A stretch of DNA of 64,000 nucleotides from Tausonia pullulans (lineage: Eukaryota > Basidiomycota > Tremellomycetes > Cystofilobasidiales > Mrakiaceae). Every line of letters starts with the position of its first letter. Position 1 is the stretch's first letter. A program made the position numbers and the translations under genes. The notes below the pieces were generated by a model, which saw only the letters and a list, made by a program, of their open reading frames with translations, ran no database searches and was not told the origin of the DNA. The stretch lies in the NCBI GenBank assembly GCA_951802195.1, contig OX637634.1:1-64000 (forward strand). Direction: 5' to 3'. Shown here in pieces: positions 1-10,535 of this stretch.

Positions 1-221
1 ACCCAACCTACCGACCCAACCTACCGACCCAACCTACCGACCCAACCTACCGACCCAACCTACCGACCCAACCTACCGACCCAACCTACCGACCCAACCT
101 ACCGACCCAACCTACCGACCCAACCTACCGACCCAACCTACCGACCCAACCTACCGACCCAACCTACCGACCCAACCTACCGACCCAACCTACCGACCCA
201 ACCTACCGACCCAACCTACCG
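1..221. repeat. 17 perfect copies of a 13-bp telomere-like repeat
   Basis: The unit is ACCCAACCTACCG, repeated exactly 17 times (17 x 13 = 221) without a single variant. The C-rich strand reads 5'->3' into the sequence, which is the orientation expected of a left chromosome end; the outgoing G-strand unit is CGGTAGGTTGGGT. Perfect homogeneity, strand bias of G and C, position at the window edge and adjacency to LINE remnants fit a telomerase-made array. It is not the TTAGGG repeat common in fungi. An ordinary subtelomeric minisatellite is the alternative, because the window cannot show whether the contig really ends here. Confidence 0.75.
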
Positions 222-2064
222 CGTGGGTCACCTCAACGATGACTTCCCAGACTGCTCGCCTCATGATCAACGGATGGATGGGCCAAGCCATCGACATCCG
301 GTCTGGTGTCCGACAGGGCGATCCCGCGGCACCGACGATCTTCGCCCTCCTTCTGGAGCCGCTGGCATGTATGCTCCGCCATCGCCTCCCACCAGCCAAT
401 CCGCCCCCTCTACACGAGCGGAAGGTCCTTCTCTTTGCAGACGATCTAAGTATCCGGTGTCGGTCTTGGCCGGAGGTCGACAAGGCGACGGCCTGCCTCC
501 GAGAGTACGAGAAAGCCGCAGCAAGCAAGCTGAACTACCAGAAATCACTCCTCTATCCTCTAGGGTCATGCCGGACGGATGCGCCTACGACGTACCACGA
601 ATGGCGCGTCCAACCGCTTTCATTCGACTTCCTCGGCGTTCAATGCGGTCGCACGGTCAACGGTCCTGCTTGCTGGCGAGATGTCATCGGCAAACTGAAG
701 GCTCGACTCGCGCGCATCCCGCTGCACGACCTCCCTCTCCTTGCGCGATGCAACGTCATCAACCAGTACATCTACTCGAAGATCATCTACCTGGACCGCT
801 TTCTACCGTGCCCAGACGATATCCTGGAAGACCTCGAGGCAACGGCATACAAGTCCCTCTACCGATCGAAACACCACGACGTCAGCAGGGAGCGGAGCGT
901 CTGGAAACCCCTCGAGACCTCGGCGGCTTCGGCTTCACGCCACTCCGATTCCGGCTCATCAAAGCGCGCGCTCAGTGGGCTGGCGATGTGCTCTTCAGAC
1001 CGGAGCTCCCCGCATCGATCCGCATTCGCAAGCGCATCATCCATACCATGAGCCTCGATCCAGAAGCTTATAGAATGCTGACTCGCACCATCTTCAGGGA
1101 TGGAGAGTTCATCAGTGGACCCCGGCCCGCCAATTTCAGCTGGTTAGGCGTATTCCTTTCCCCAGTGGAAGGTCAATGGTTCTTCCCAGCCGTCTGGTGG
1201 AATGCCATCTCAATGCTCCAAGGAGCTCTCCCTGTACGATGGCAGGCTTACCCCCGGGCATGGTTCGAAGAAATCAGCTTTGACATGAGCTATTGGAATC
1301 AAGACCGCTGGAGGAACGCTGTCCACTGGATGTCTACGTTCGGTACCGATAGCCAGTTGCGGCTGGGCCTCCACCCTATCCACACAAACCTTGGCCGGCT
1401 GAACGTTCCTCGTGCGCCCCACGGCGCACACAGTCGTACTCTAGCCAACCGCGGCCTCATCATCCCAAAGGGCTGGCAAGACCACTTTCCGGCGCTTACC
1501 AAGATCGATTGGAAGCGGCAGTGGTGCTTACTCAAAGCCGTGTCCCGAGCGTCGCCCGAAGACGTCGACTTGGCCCACCGCTTCTCGCTGTACAGTCTTC
1601 ACCCAGGAAAGCACACCGCTGCGCCATTCCTCGCCGACGGAACCGCTACGCCGCACAACAGGTCCAAGCGATGTGCGCTGTGCCTGACGGCCCCCGTGGA
1701 GTCCTTCTTCCACCTCTTCGACGAGCCGTGTCCCGTCGTGCGCGCTATCTGGTCGGCGGCTGCTGCACGTGCCTCGCCTTCGCTCCCCTCCCATCCCCCC
1801 TCCCTCCAGACGCTCGTCTGCCCGACACCGTCGCCGCCGAGGGCGGTCTTTCTCTTCCACTGCATCTTTGTAGCCCGGACATGGCGATTCGTCCGGAGGC
1901 GGAGGTACAGCAAGATCGCAGCCCTCGACCCTGTCACGGACGAGGAGATCAGCAAGATCGCATCCACAATCCGACGGACACACTGGCAGTCGAGTACGAG
2001 GTGGATGGCTGGCAGTGGCCAGATGGCTGGTACTGCCCTCGGTGCCGTCATCGATCCTGGGTGA
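222..2064 (+). pseudogene. LINE reverse transcriptase, truncated and frameshifted
   Basis: Open in frame from 224, the first part carries the RT signature GVRQGDPAAPTIFALL (about 302-349) and the catalytic box LLFADDLSI (about 427-453; FADD in place of YADD). That frame is good to about 915, after which similarity moves to the next frame (DLGGFGFTPLRFRLIKARAQ, the post-RT GG-G-L motif of LINE proteins), so one frameshift separates the two halves. The C-terminal half ends with a zinc-knuckle CxxC(x9)H(x5)C around 1675-1734, as in the zf-RVT region of LINE proteins, and stops at 2064. The single long frame beginning at 223 is therefore only genuine in its downstream part. I cannot assign the clade beyond LINE. 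Confidence 0.8.
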
Positions 2065-2300
2065 ACAGCAGGTCAGGGGTGGAGAAGTATGGCTAGACTA
2101 TAGACCATAGCCACCGCTTGACTTAGCCGGACATTTTGATATCTTACCTTTTTCTAATGGGCCTATATCCATAACCCATCTTTTGTCTTCCTTCCACCCC
2201 TACTTTCATTTTCGCTTTCCTTCTATCTAGCTACGAATCACCATCTCTCATAGGGTTACCTCGTTCTCTACGTATAACTCATGACTTAAATACAAAAAAA
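222..2300 (+). mobile_element. 5'-truncated non-LTR retrotransposon (LINE) with 3' A-rich tail
   Basis: The element starts inside the reverse-transcriptase palm domain directly after the last telomere-like unit, runs through the RT C-terminus and a Cys/His knuckle, and ends in a non-coding tail of about 235 bp finishing in a short A run (2294-2300). The last 75 bp (from about 2228) recur at 2460-2538, 17236-17310 and, more weakly, 17731-17793, which defines the true 3' end of the family. The 5' side faces the chromosome end and the 3' side faces inward. Everything upstream of the RT palm (any ORF1, endonuclease and RT fingers) is missing, so the copy is dead on arrival or eroded. Confidence 0.85.
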
Positions 2301-2538
2301 GTACCACCATCCCGGTGGTTCGACCAACCCCCCCCCCCCCCCTCTCACGGCGCCCATCACGCCGTCCGGCCAACCATCATCCCGGTGGTTCGGCCAACCC
2401 TCTTCCCACGGCGCCTCGCCCGACGTTCTCGCGCTCGGTCATGTCCGCTCTCCCTCTATCTAGCTATTACTCGCTATCTCTCATAGGGTTACCTCGTTCT
2501 CCACGTATAACTCATGACTTAGATACAAAAAAAAAAAA
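2301..2538 (+). mobile_element. Second LINE 3' fragment with poly(A)
   Basis: This is a 3' end of a related LINE lying head-to-tail behind the first. Its last 80 bp match 2228-2300, and it closes with a 12-A run (2527-2538). Upstream of that it has two diverged copies of a hairpin-bearing unit (stem ACCACC/GGTGGT around 2303-2319, and again near 2375-2390) interrupted by a 15-C run. The same hairpin unit is seen at 17153-17170, so it belongs to this subfamily; it is absent from the tail of the first copy. No coding sequence remains. Confidence 0.7.
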
Positions 2539-2800
2539 GGCTGGTGGTCCATAGCCAATGCTTTGTGTATCTGGTCATCTTGATATCTTACCTTTTCTAA
2601 TGGGCCTATGTCCATGACCCAACTTCGTCAATACCACGGACGATGAGACTCGGACAATCCCATCCACTGTTCGGCGCAAACATCGGCCAACAGCATTCGA
2701 TGATGGTGGGAAGGTCAACAAGCTGGGTCAGGAGATGATCTTGATGGTGGTAAAGGGGATAATGGTAATGATGGCGATGGCTGAGGAGTGAGGAACGTCG
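2539..2800 (+). mobile_element. Two further small LINE 3' pieces
   Basis: Bases 2539-2625 match the tail of the first LINE just after its stop codon (compare 2095-2185: shared block ending in TTCTAATGGGCCTAT and CCCA). Bases about 2626-2800 instead resemble the very end of the LINE coding region (compare 1934-1983 and 17355-17545), with a GATGGTGG-like low-complexity stretch. Because tail-like sequence precedes ORF-like sequence, these are two separate truncated pieces in the same orientation. Borders are approximate and no poly(A) is visible for the inner one. Confidence 0.55.
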
Positions 2801-3001
2801 GGGAAGGATGCCTCTCAGGATCTCGCGGATTTGTCGTCTCAGCTCCGCTCTTGTGTAGCCTTGCTTGCTCGTTATTCCCAATTCTTCGGTCCTTATTCCG
2901 CCACATTGTCACACACTCTTTGCTTTCTCGTACTTCTTGTTCTCCCCTCCACTGGTTTCACCACTCGTCCGTAGATTCTCAGTCCATCGTGAGCTTTTGT
3001 T

Positions 3002-3170
3002 TGCACTCTGACTATCATTTGGACACGAGAAACCTGCCCAAGACCTTGAAGCGAGCCCGTGCCACATCCACAACTTCAATCCCACTTTTTCTCCTAGGCC
3101 CCTATTCTCATTCATTCTCCTCAGCTTTTAACCCTTGAGCCAATCCTAACAGAAGAAACGAGGGCGGAGC
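3002..3170 (+). repeat. Diverged dispersed repeat, copy A (left of the OPT gene)
   Basis: About 165 bp that reappear in the same direction at 7592-7750 at roughly three quarters identity by eye. Shared anchors are CAAGACCTYGAAGCGA, CCGTGCCAC, CTCATYCATTCTCC and CCAATCCTAACA/CCGATCCTAACA. The two copies bracket the OPT transporter gene. No open frame or element structure explains it. Confidence 0.55.
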
Positions 3171-3720
3171 GGGTGATTCGCGACCGCGTCAGGGACGGAC
3201 AAGATTTCGCCACGCTCTATAGCGAGCTTTATCTGTTTTATGGCCTTCAAATGCCGCATGATACCGCCAAGTTATCGGCCTTGGCCTGCTGGAGAGCAGA
3301 CGCGCCTGTCGCACCGACGTTGGTTGGTCATTCGTTCGGGTAAGCTGGACTCCGCCCGTCAAGCACGCCTTGCACTCCGCACTCTTCCGGTCGTCTGCCA
3401 CCCGGGATTGCATATCGCTGGCGGCCCTCCGCCAAACGGCGTATTGGGCGAGCTCCGATCGTCAGACAATGTACGACCCTGTGTGGCCTTCTGCTCTCCT
3501 CCCTAGGATATGCCTCGAGGACCCCGGCGAACGCCGCCCCATAGCTCACGCCATAGCTCACGCCATAACGGGGGAGAATGCGCCCTTCTCCCTCCCCTTC
3601 GCCTTCTTTCCGTGCTCTTGAGATCAGCCGACAGCATTTGAGGAGCTGATTTCGAGTCATCGAGTCAGTTCTTCCCATTCCACCCCTCCCAACGTCTCCT
3701 GTCGCAGCCGACTCGCCGAC
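3171..3720. other. 5' flank of the OPT gene, no gene seen
   Basis: Upstream region of the transporter. It contains a perfect 12-bp tandem pair (ATAGCTCACGCC x2, 3541-3564) about 160 bp before the start codon and a pyrimidine-rich stretch typical of the leader of genes in this window. Open frames here are short and show no recognisable protein. Confidence 0.5.
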
Positions 3721-6700
3721 ATGGTCGCTCCTCATTCTACGCCACCTCAGGACGTCGCCTCAGCCGAGGACCTCTTCATCAACGACCCAACCTCCAACAC
3801 CGTCCCCTACCAGAACTCTCCGGACGAGAAGCCGCTCGGGAAGGAGGGCGACTCTAACCTGGACGAAAAAACACGGTTTTCAGACGAGGCGTCCTTCGAG
3901 AAAAAGGGGGTAGAGCACGAGGAGCCGATCGTGACGACCGGTGAGCGATGTCGTCCTGAAGCCCTCGCCTTCATTGAAACTGAGTTTCGCCTCCCTTTCT
4001 CTGCCGATCGCAGGCGAGGATGTCAGTCGCTACGTCGTCAGTCTGCGCGATGACGGCGAAACGGCCTTCACGTTCAGGTCGGCAGTGATCGGAGCTGGCC
4101 TGACCGCGCTCGCTGCCACTGTCAACCAGTGCGTCGGTCTTCCGTCTTCGTGTTCGGGTCTCCGGGCTAGCTGAACCTCCACCTTCCTTTGCTGTTGCCT
4201 CTGCCCAGACTTTACTGTGTGTCGATCTTGTGCAAGCCTCGGTGTGAGCGGGCAAGAGTACTGGCTGATCCGCATCGCTTGCGTCCCTGTCTACAGTTTT
4301 CAAACCTGTATCCGTCGACATGTCCTCTGTCTTTATCGTCCTCATCTCTTACATGGTCGGACAAGCCTGGGCTCGAGTCTTGCCGACTAGAGCCACCGTC
4401 TCCAGGTTTCCTCGCCTGGCGTCCCTCGCGCCCATCGTCCACTTCATCAACCCCGGCCCACTTACCCTGAAGGAACACGCGGTCTCATCGATCGTCGCCA
4501 CCAGCGCCTCCAACGGGGCTGCCATCGTTCAGGTGCTCCTCTTTTCTTCTCGCTCGCTTTGAAACTCGGGCTGACAACACTACTTGATTCGATTGGGATG
4601 ACCATAGGTCTTTGCTGCGGAGAATCTGTCCGGCCCTTTTTCCTTGACTGCCTTGCCGCGAGCCCCTTTACGCTGACGTTCTTCTGCATCTCCCCGTGCA
4701 GATTCTACTCGGTTAAGCAGCACACGGCGACGGCGGTCCTGGGAACACTCTCAGCCTCCCTCTTCGGGTACGGCCTCTGCGGAATCCTTCGACCGGTCTG
4801 CGTCTTCCCCTCCAGCCTGGTCTACTGGACACAGCTTCCGATGGTCTCCATGTACCAGACCTTCCACCACGACCAATCCGATAACAATAAGAGGCTCAAG
4901 TTATTTGGCTGGACTTTTGGAGCGTTCGCTTTCTGGGAGCCCATCGCCTCGTACGTCAGATTTCGGCCTCTGCGGACAGGCTTGATAATGAACCTCCTCG
5001 TGCCCTTCTCTCACAGGTACATCTTCCCGACCTTAAACGGTATCTCAATACCATGCCTCGCCTCTCAGAAGGCACCCTCTTCGACTCGCGCGCACGTGAA
5101 CCGGCTGTTCGGCGGGGCCAACAACAACCAGGTATGGGTCCTAAGTCCTCTGCCCCTGCGTCCGCCGACAAACTCCTCACTGATGAAGACCTCAATAGGG
5201 ACTCGGCATTCTCTCGCTGTCTTTCGACTGGCAATACATAACGAGCAAGTTCGTCAGCCTTCCGCTCATCCAGCAGGCAAACTCCTGGGCCGGCAGTGAG
5301 TCGTCTCGTCAAGTTCGGCTTGAACTTCGAACCCAGCTCAAAGGCTTACCGCACAGCATCTTGCAGTCTTGATCTGCTACGTGATGGTCATCGCTCTCTA
5401 CTACTCGGACCATTGGGGAGCCAAGAGTCTGCCTATGCTCAGCACCGGCATATTCACCGAGGCCGGCAATACCTGGAATCAGAAGCTGGTCTTCGGCTCC
5501 GTTAACCCCCACCTGAATGTTGAGGCTCTGGAACGCTACGGCCTGCCGCGCATGACGGCGAGTTACATCTGGGCCAACATGTGCCAGTGCTTGGCCGTGA
5601 GTCGTCCGCATTCCTTGGACTTCCAGGTATGCGCAATTGCTGACATTTTTGAGCTTGCAGATCGGGGCTCTGATCGCGCACGTCGTCCTTTTTTGGGGAG
5701 ACGATATGAAGAAGGCTTGGAAGGAGTCGCGCGACAAGACTGTCCTGGATCCACACTGGGGTGGGTCTTCTTGCTCTATATGGAAGAGCCTTCTCTGATG
5801 GACGCCTCTTCTGCTTCCTAAGTTGCCATGCAGAAGTACAAGGAAGTGCCGCACTGTCCGTCCGTTGCCTTGTCGACTCGCGCGACTGCGACAGCAAGCT
5901 GATACTTGTCACATCTCATGTCTACTCAGCGTGGTACCTTATCTGCCTTGTCCTCGGCGCAGTCTTCGGGATCGTGTCCATCGCCGTTGGGCAGACTACT
6001 TTGACGGTCAGTCGAAGTCCCGCCCAACTTTGGCTGGAGAGCGACGCTGACCTGAGGTCGCTGCTCCAGATCTGGGGCTATATTGTCGCCTTGCTGCTCG
6101 GCGTTGTCATAGCCCCCCTTTCATGTTTCTTGTACGGCGTCATGGGCACCGGAGTCTCCACCAACGCCATCTCGAAGATGGTCTCTGTGTGTTTACGGCT
6201 CTTTCTCGAAATTTGCATCGAACATTGAAGTCCCCTCTTTGTCCGACAGGGAGCAATTCTGCCCGGACGTCCCTTGGCAAACCTCTACTTCGCCACCTAC
6301 TCGCACGAAGTGCGCGACCTCTTGAACCTACCCGTGCCATTCTCACTGACTCTTTCGCCTTTCGTGCCACAGGTCATCGTCTTGGTCGTCAACCTCAGCG
6401 GAGACTTGAAGCTCGGTGAATCGACTAGTCTTGAACAGCTCGATTGATCCCGATCCTTTGTCACTGATGTTATTCTTATTTTGTCTTCAAAGGGCAGTAC
6501 CTCAAGATCCCTCCTCGCACAATGTTCTTGACTCAGGTCTTCGGCACCATTCTCGGATCATTCATCAACTACGCCGTCATGATCAGCGTAGTCAAAAACA
6601 AGCGAGATCTGCTTATTGGAAAGGGCAATAATGTATGGTCGGGGGCAGCCATCCAGAGCTTGAATAGTCAGGCCGTGACTTGGTCCTTAGCGTCCAGAGT

Positions 6701-7255
6701 TTACGGGTTTGGCCGGGGAGGCTACGGATGGTCAGTCTAAAAGCCTTCTTTCCTGATTTAGGAAGTTCCGCAGAGGTTGATTCCCTCTCTTGGGGTCTAG
6801 GGTTCCTGTTGGACTTGCATTCGGTAAGCCTCGGCGCCTCTATTCCCCTTCCGTCCGACCTATTCTGACTCTTCTACCCTCCTCTCGCAGGTGCCCTCCT
6901 CCCCATAGCCCACTGGCTCATCCTCAAGAAGTGGAAGAGGCTCGGATCGATCCAGCTCAACCAAGTCTGCCTCCCCGTTATCCTTCAGTTTGCGAGCTCA
7001 GTCACATCGGGCGTCACGTCCACCAGGCTCTCGTGTATCCTCGTTGGAATCGTCTCGCAGGTCGTCGTCCGCCGACGGTATCCTGCTATCTTCCGGAAAT
7101 ACGCCTACATCCTCGGCGGCGCTGCAGATGGCGGTTCGCAGGTCATCATCTTCATCTTCTCGTTTGCTCTGCTCGGCGCGGCGGGAAACTCGGTCGACTT
7201 CCCCACCTGGGCTGGAAACCCGACTGGAAACGTTGATCATTGCGCGGCGAAATGA
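3721..7255 (+). CDS. Oligopeptide transporter, OPT family (Isp4/Opt1-like)
   Basis: Multi-pass plasma-membrane proton-coupled transporter of small peptides, possibly also glutathione or peptide-metal complexes. Conserved OPT blocks are read across more than ten short introns: SVVS-like entry RYVVSLRDDGE, then the family hallmark NPGPLTLKEHAVSSIVA (about 4453-4503), PMVSMYQTFH, a run around FGWTFGAFAFWEP, NRLFGGANNNQ, TYIWANM-like YIWANMCQ, and the ending DFPTWAGNPTGNVDHCAAK, which matches the usual OPT C-terminus (WWGNP.G..DHC). The N-terminal ~75 residues are hydrophilic and acidic, as usual. Start at 3721 precedes the acidic tail with no earlier in-frame ATG of merit; first donor is at 3941. 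It sits between two copies of a dispersed repeat in a subtelomere-like region. The precise substrate cannot be read from sequence. Confidence 0.85.
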
Positions 7256-7591
7256 TTGGCGTGGATTTGACGGCATGTGACTTTTCCTAAGAACTACGTC
7301 TTCTTTTACTGGTGGCGCTCGCGAAAGATGGGATACATTTCACCATCTGCGACGGGGATGAGGTTGACAGAGACAAATGAGTCCATCCTCTCGGATTGCA
7401 AGGTGCACAAGAAGTCGAACGTCAGCGCACAGACTCCGATTATGAACAGTGAGGATGGGATTCATCTTGAATGCGGCGACGCCGAGCGCAAAATGCTGCT
7501 ACTGCGATGCAAGGCGGTAGCTGCCAGCGGGCAGAGCGACGGACTTGGATTTCGGGTCGTTCATAGAACGCTCAGTTCATCTTAGAATTGA

Positions 7592-7750
7592 ATCTGCACT
7601 TGGACTTCACAAACTTGCTCAAGACCTCGAAGCGACCCCGTGCCACCTCCATCACTTCATTCCACTCTTCCACCGACTATCCCCTCCTCATCCATTCTCC
7701 GCAGCCCTTGACCCTTGGCCGATCCTAACAAGAGATACTCATGAGGCGGA
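7592..7750 (+). repeat. Diverged dispersed repeat, copy B (right of the OPT gene)
   Basis: Partner of 3002-3170 in direct orientation, with the transporter gene between them. The best-preserved core is about 7615-7735. Divergence of about a quarter suggests an old duplication. Confidence 0.55.
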
Positions 7751-8875
7751 CCAGCCATTCAGACCTGAAGTTCAATTACGAATCTTTTCAACTGCAACAA
7801 CTTTGTGATACGCTTTTGGAGCTGAAATCACCGCGGCTGCATGCACCAGACATGCCCTCCAATAAATCCTCGTTAAGGGTTTTGAAGTGTACTCGTTCCA
7901 GCTATAAGACCCATAGAGCCCTACATTAGTATTTGCTCTCACAAATAAATCATCGTATAATCGCGCCGCGCTTCGTTCCTCTTCCGGCTCCACCTGCGCT
8001 ATCTGAGGCAAGCTGACAGCCTGCCAGGCGAGCGTCCCCAGCATCACGAGCTAGATGGCGTCCCACAACGTAAAGAGTCCCATTGGCTGAGCCCTATCAA
8101 ACCAACCGTGGGAATGGAACAGCGCCGTCCTTGAGGCCAAAGTATGGCCGGACGATGTGCTCATCTTCCTGAACTACGCCCGCCGCCATCGTGTTCCAGT
8201 GGGACTCTACGTGCCTTTGTCCAGTCATACTTCATACACCCTTAATCGATACGAACTTAATTACATTGAGAAATCCAAGAATTCTCAGGTAAGCGAGATC
8301 ACAGAAACCGAGGCAGAAGCGGCGAGGGGCGAGTTTCAACGCGCGAGGGCGCAGGGGGCGAGGGGCGCCATCGAGATCCAGGAGCGGCTGCTGTACTGCT
8401 GCCGCGGTGATATTCTCGATGTTGATAGCGAGTGACAGGATAGGGGAGAGAGGGGATTGTGAGAGCTGGATGCCTGGAGCTGCATGGGGACGAGGGCGAA
8501 GGGGCCCGGCGAGCAAGGTTCACATTCAGGTTCAGGTTCAGTGACAGAGACTGAGCAGAATGGACAACCTTTCCCCACGCCCGCCCGGCACAAGCTGCCA
8601 GCTCTCGTTTCCCCGCGTGTAGCTAAGGCTGCAAGTCGCGGAAAACAAACAGGCATGCGCGCAGCAGCTCGCTCGCTTCCTCAATAAAGTCGATTAGGGT
8701 CAACCATATATTGAGTTCCTCGCAACAACAGTGGTCTCACGTCTTTCCCTGCTAACAGTCCATCGGCTCAGAGTTGGCCCATTGGAAAATCCCCGTTCAG
8801 GGCCGCTCGAGTGAGTGTCCGAAGCAGGGGTTGGCGACGCTGCAACTCAAGCGACGTCTAACAAGTCAGTGCACT

Positions 8876-9420
8876 CTATGTGTCACGCAGACCCACCCCC
8901 TGATGGACGCCCTTACATTCAAAGAGTCCGGCCCATATTGAATCGGGTCGTCGTCCGGAGCTTCGAGTCGTCATTAAATAGTGACCGAAGCTGCGGTGGA
9001 CAGGATGAACTAGCTGAGGGCGGGCGTGAATGGTGAAGGAGCCCACCCCGACCTCATGAAGCCAAATGACACCCTTGCGGAGGAGTTTGAGCTGATCCTC
9101 CCAGTATTTCAATTCTCTGGTGCTTATGTGGCCTGTAAGCAAGTCAGCCGTCGCGCTCTTTCCCCGCGAGATACGCCCAACGCGTCCTGAAGAGAGATTG
9201 TAAAAGTCCGCGAGCCGATCGTGCAAGTCGATGCTGCGCGATATGTCAGAGCTTCTCCTTCAAACGGGACTCGAAGGAGAAGACCCACAATCAACGGAGG
9301 CATGTCGCTCCTTTCTGCCAATGATCCATCATCCCCCCGCGCATCATCGATGACCCTAAATCTCCATCCTCCTTGACATCCGCTATCCATTTCTTGAGCT
9401 CCTCCACGCTTTGAGGCTCG
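8876..9420 (-). pseudogene. Unidentified minus-strand coding-like remnant
   Basis: Two stretches read like protein but lie in different frames with stops between them: one around 9330-9420 (PQSVEELKKWIADVKEDG) and one around 8950-9200 (GRVGRISRGKSATADLL, then ELKYWEDQLKLLRKG). The residue mix looks like real coding sequence and not random translation, but I do not recognise a family. It may be a decayed host gene or a transposon-derived gene. Confidence 0.25.
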
Positions 9421-9435
9421 GCAACCCCTTTGTGG

Positions 9436-9450
9436 CCAACCTACCGACCC
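9436..9450 (+). repeat. Isolated telomere-unit match (15 nt)
   Basis: CCAACCTACCGACCC equals one full 13-bp unit of the terminal array plus 2 nt of the next, in the same strand sense as the array, 9.2 kb inward. By eye it is the only such match in the window. It is either an interstitial telomere scar or, since one unit plus a short overlap is what a telomerase RNA template looks like, a candidate template. Confidence 0.5.
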
Positions 9451-10535
9451 TCACTTAAAGCTACTGCCTTTTCAGCGGCAAAAAGAGTGGACCATCTCGG
9501 GGATGCTGATGTCTTGGACACTGAGATGCCGGCTGCGGCCACTCCGTCTCAAACGAATCGAGGTCTCGACTCGTCCGCTTTCCACCACGCCTGACGAAAT
9601 GCATATCCCTTCTAACCGCGCCTCTCTCTATCTAACCTGCCTCTCGACGACCACAAATCATGCGCTTCTTCCCCTTGGACGGGCTCAACCACCTCCCGCT
9701 CTTTCACTCGTTCGCCTTTCCTTCCATATTCTCCCCTCGCCTGAAACCCGCCTGCGATTCGACCAACTGCAGTAGCCAGCCAACAAGCTCAACTACCTCC
9801 CACGGTCCCAACGGGTTAGACCCTTGTCCCTCCACACCAGCCCGACCCGCTTGATTACAACTGAATCACTATACGAAACAATGACTGTAAATATCTATAA
9901 GAAATGAACTTCCCAGCGTCTCTGTCCTCTTTATGAGAAGATGATCTGAGACAACATATGAGACGTCATCGTCTGCCGTGTGGAGCCCACGAGTCGCTTC
10001 CGGGCTAGTAGAACTAAAAACGCTACGCCGTCGCTAATAAACCTTTTTCCACCTCCTTCACCTCCAACCCCATCTCCCTTCCCCCCATCGCATGCTCAGA
10101 CGCCTCCCTCGGACTCTCGCCAGACAGGCCCATCACCCTCTCCACCTCGTCACCCGACCTATTACTATCTCACTCCCGCGCAGCATGATCAGTCGTCGTC
10201 GAATCAAATCCCTCCCACCTCGTGCTCACGTCTCTTATTTCTCAGCCCTCTTACAACGACGTCCAGCGCATCGCCGCCTACGAGGCCAACCTTCCCGCCA
10301 AGGCGTTCGGGCAGCCGGGCGCCGACATCTCGAAAGCTACCGACACAACCAGCCCGAGCCATCGGACGTGTCCATTGCCTGCCCCCGGCCATCTCTCTTA
10401 TGCTCCTTAGGTCGCCCGTGAACAGGTCCTTCCCCTTAGCAGCCCTCTTCCATGCCTCTTGCTTGCCTCTTCTGCTGTGAGCATGCCCTCTCCATCACAA
10501 TATAATTCCGCAACAGTTTGCGTGAGCTCCCTTCA

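Larger units (their letters stand above)
7256..10535. other. Gene-poor stretch, no complete gene supported
   Basis: About 3.3 kb between the transporter and the peroxidase promoter. It holds repeat copy B (7592-7750), a lone telomere-like unit (9436-9450) and a minus-strand coding-like fragment (8876-9420). Remaining open frames are short, mutually overlapping and lack recognisable motifs. This low gene density fits a subtelomere. Confidence 0.5.

Noticed and set aside
1-221. CRISPR-like or satellite interpretation of the terminal array
   Set aside because: There are no spacers between the 13-bp units, so it is a plain tandem repeat.
223-915. Upstream part of the long frame beginning at 223
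   Set aside because: The RT motifs GVRQGDP and FADD are in a different frame here; only its part beyond about 915 is LINE-derived.
10092-10410. Arg-rich, mitochondrial-leader-like frame followed by a protein-like segment (PSYNDVQRIAAYEANLPAKA)
   Set aside because: The GT-AG interval between them (10222-10245) is only 24 nt, far too short for an intron, and it does not bring the two into one frame.
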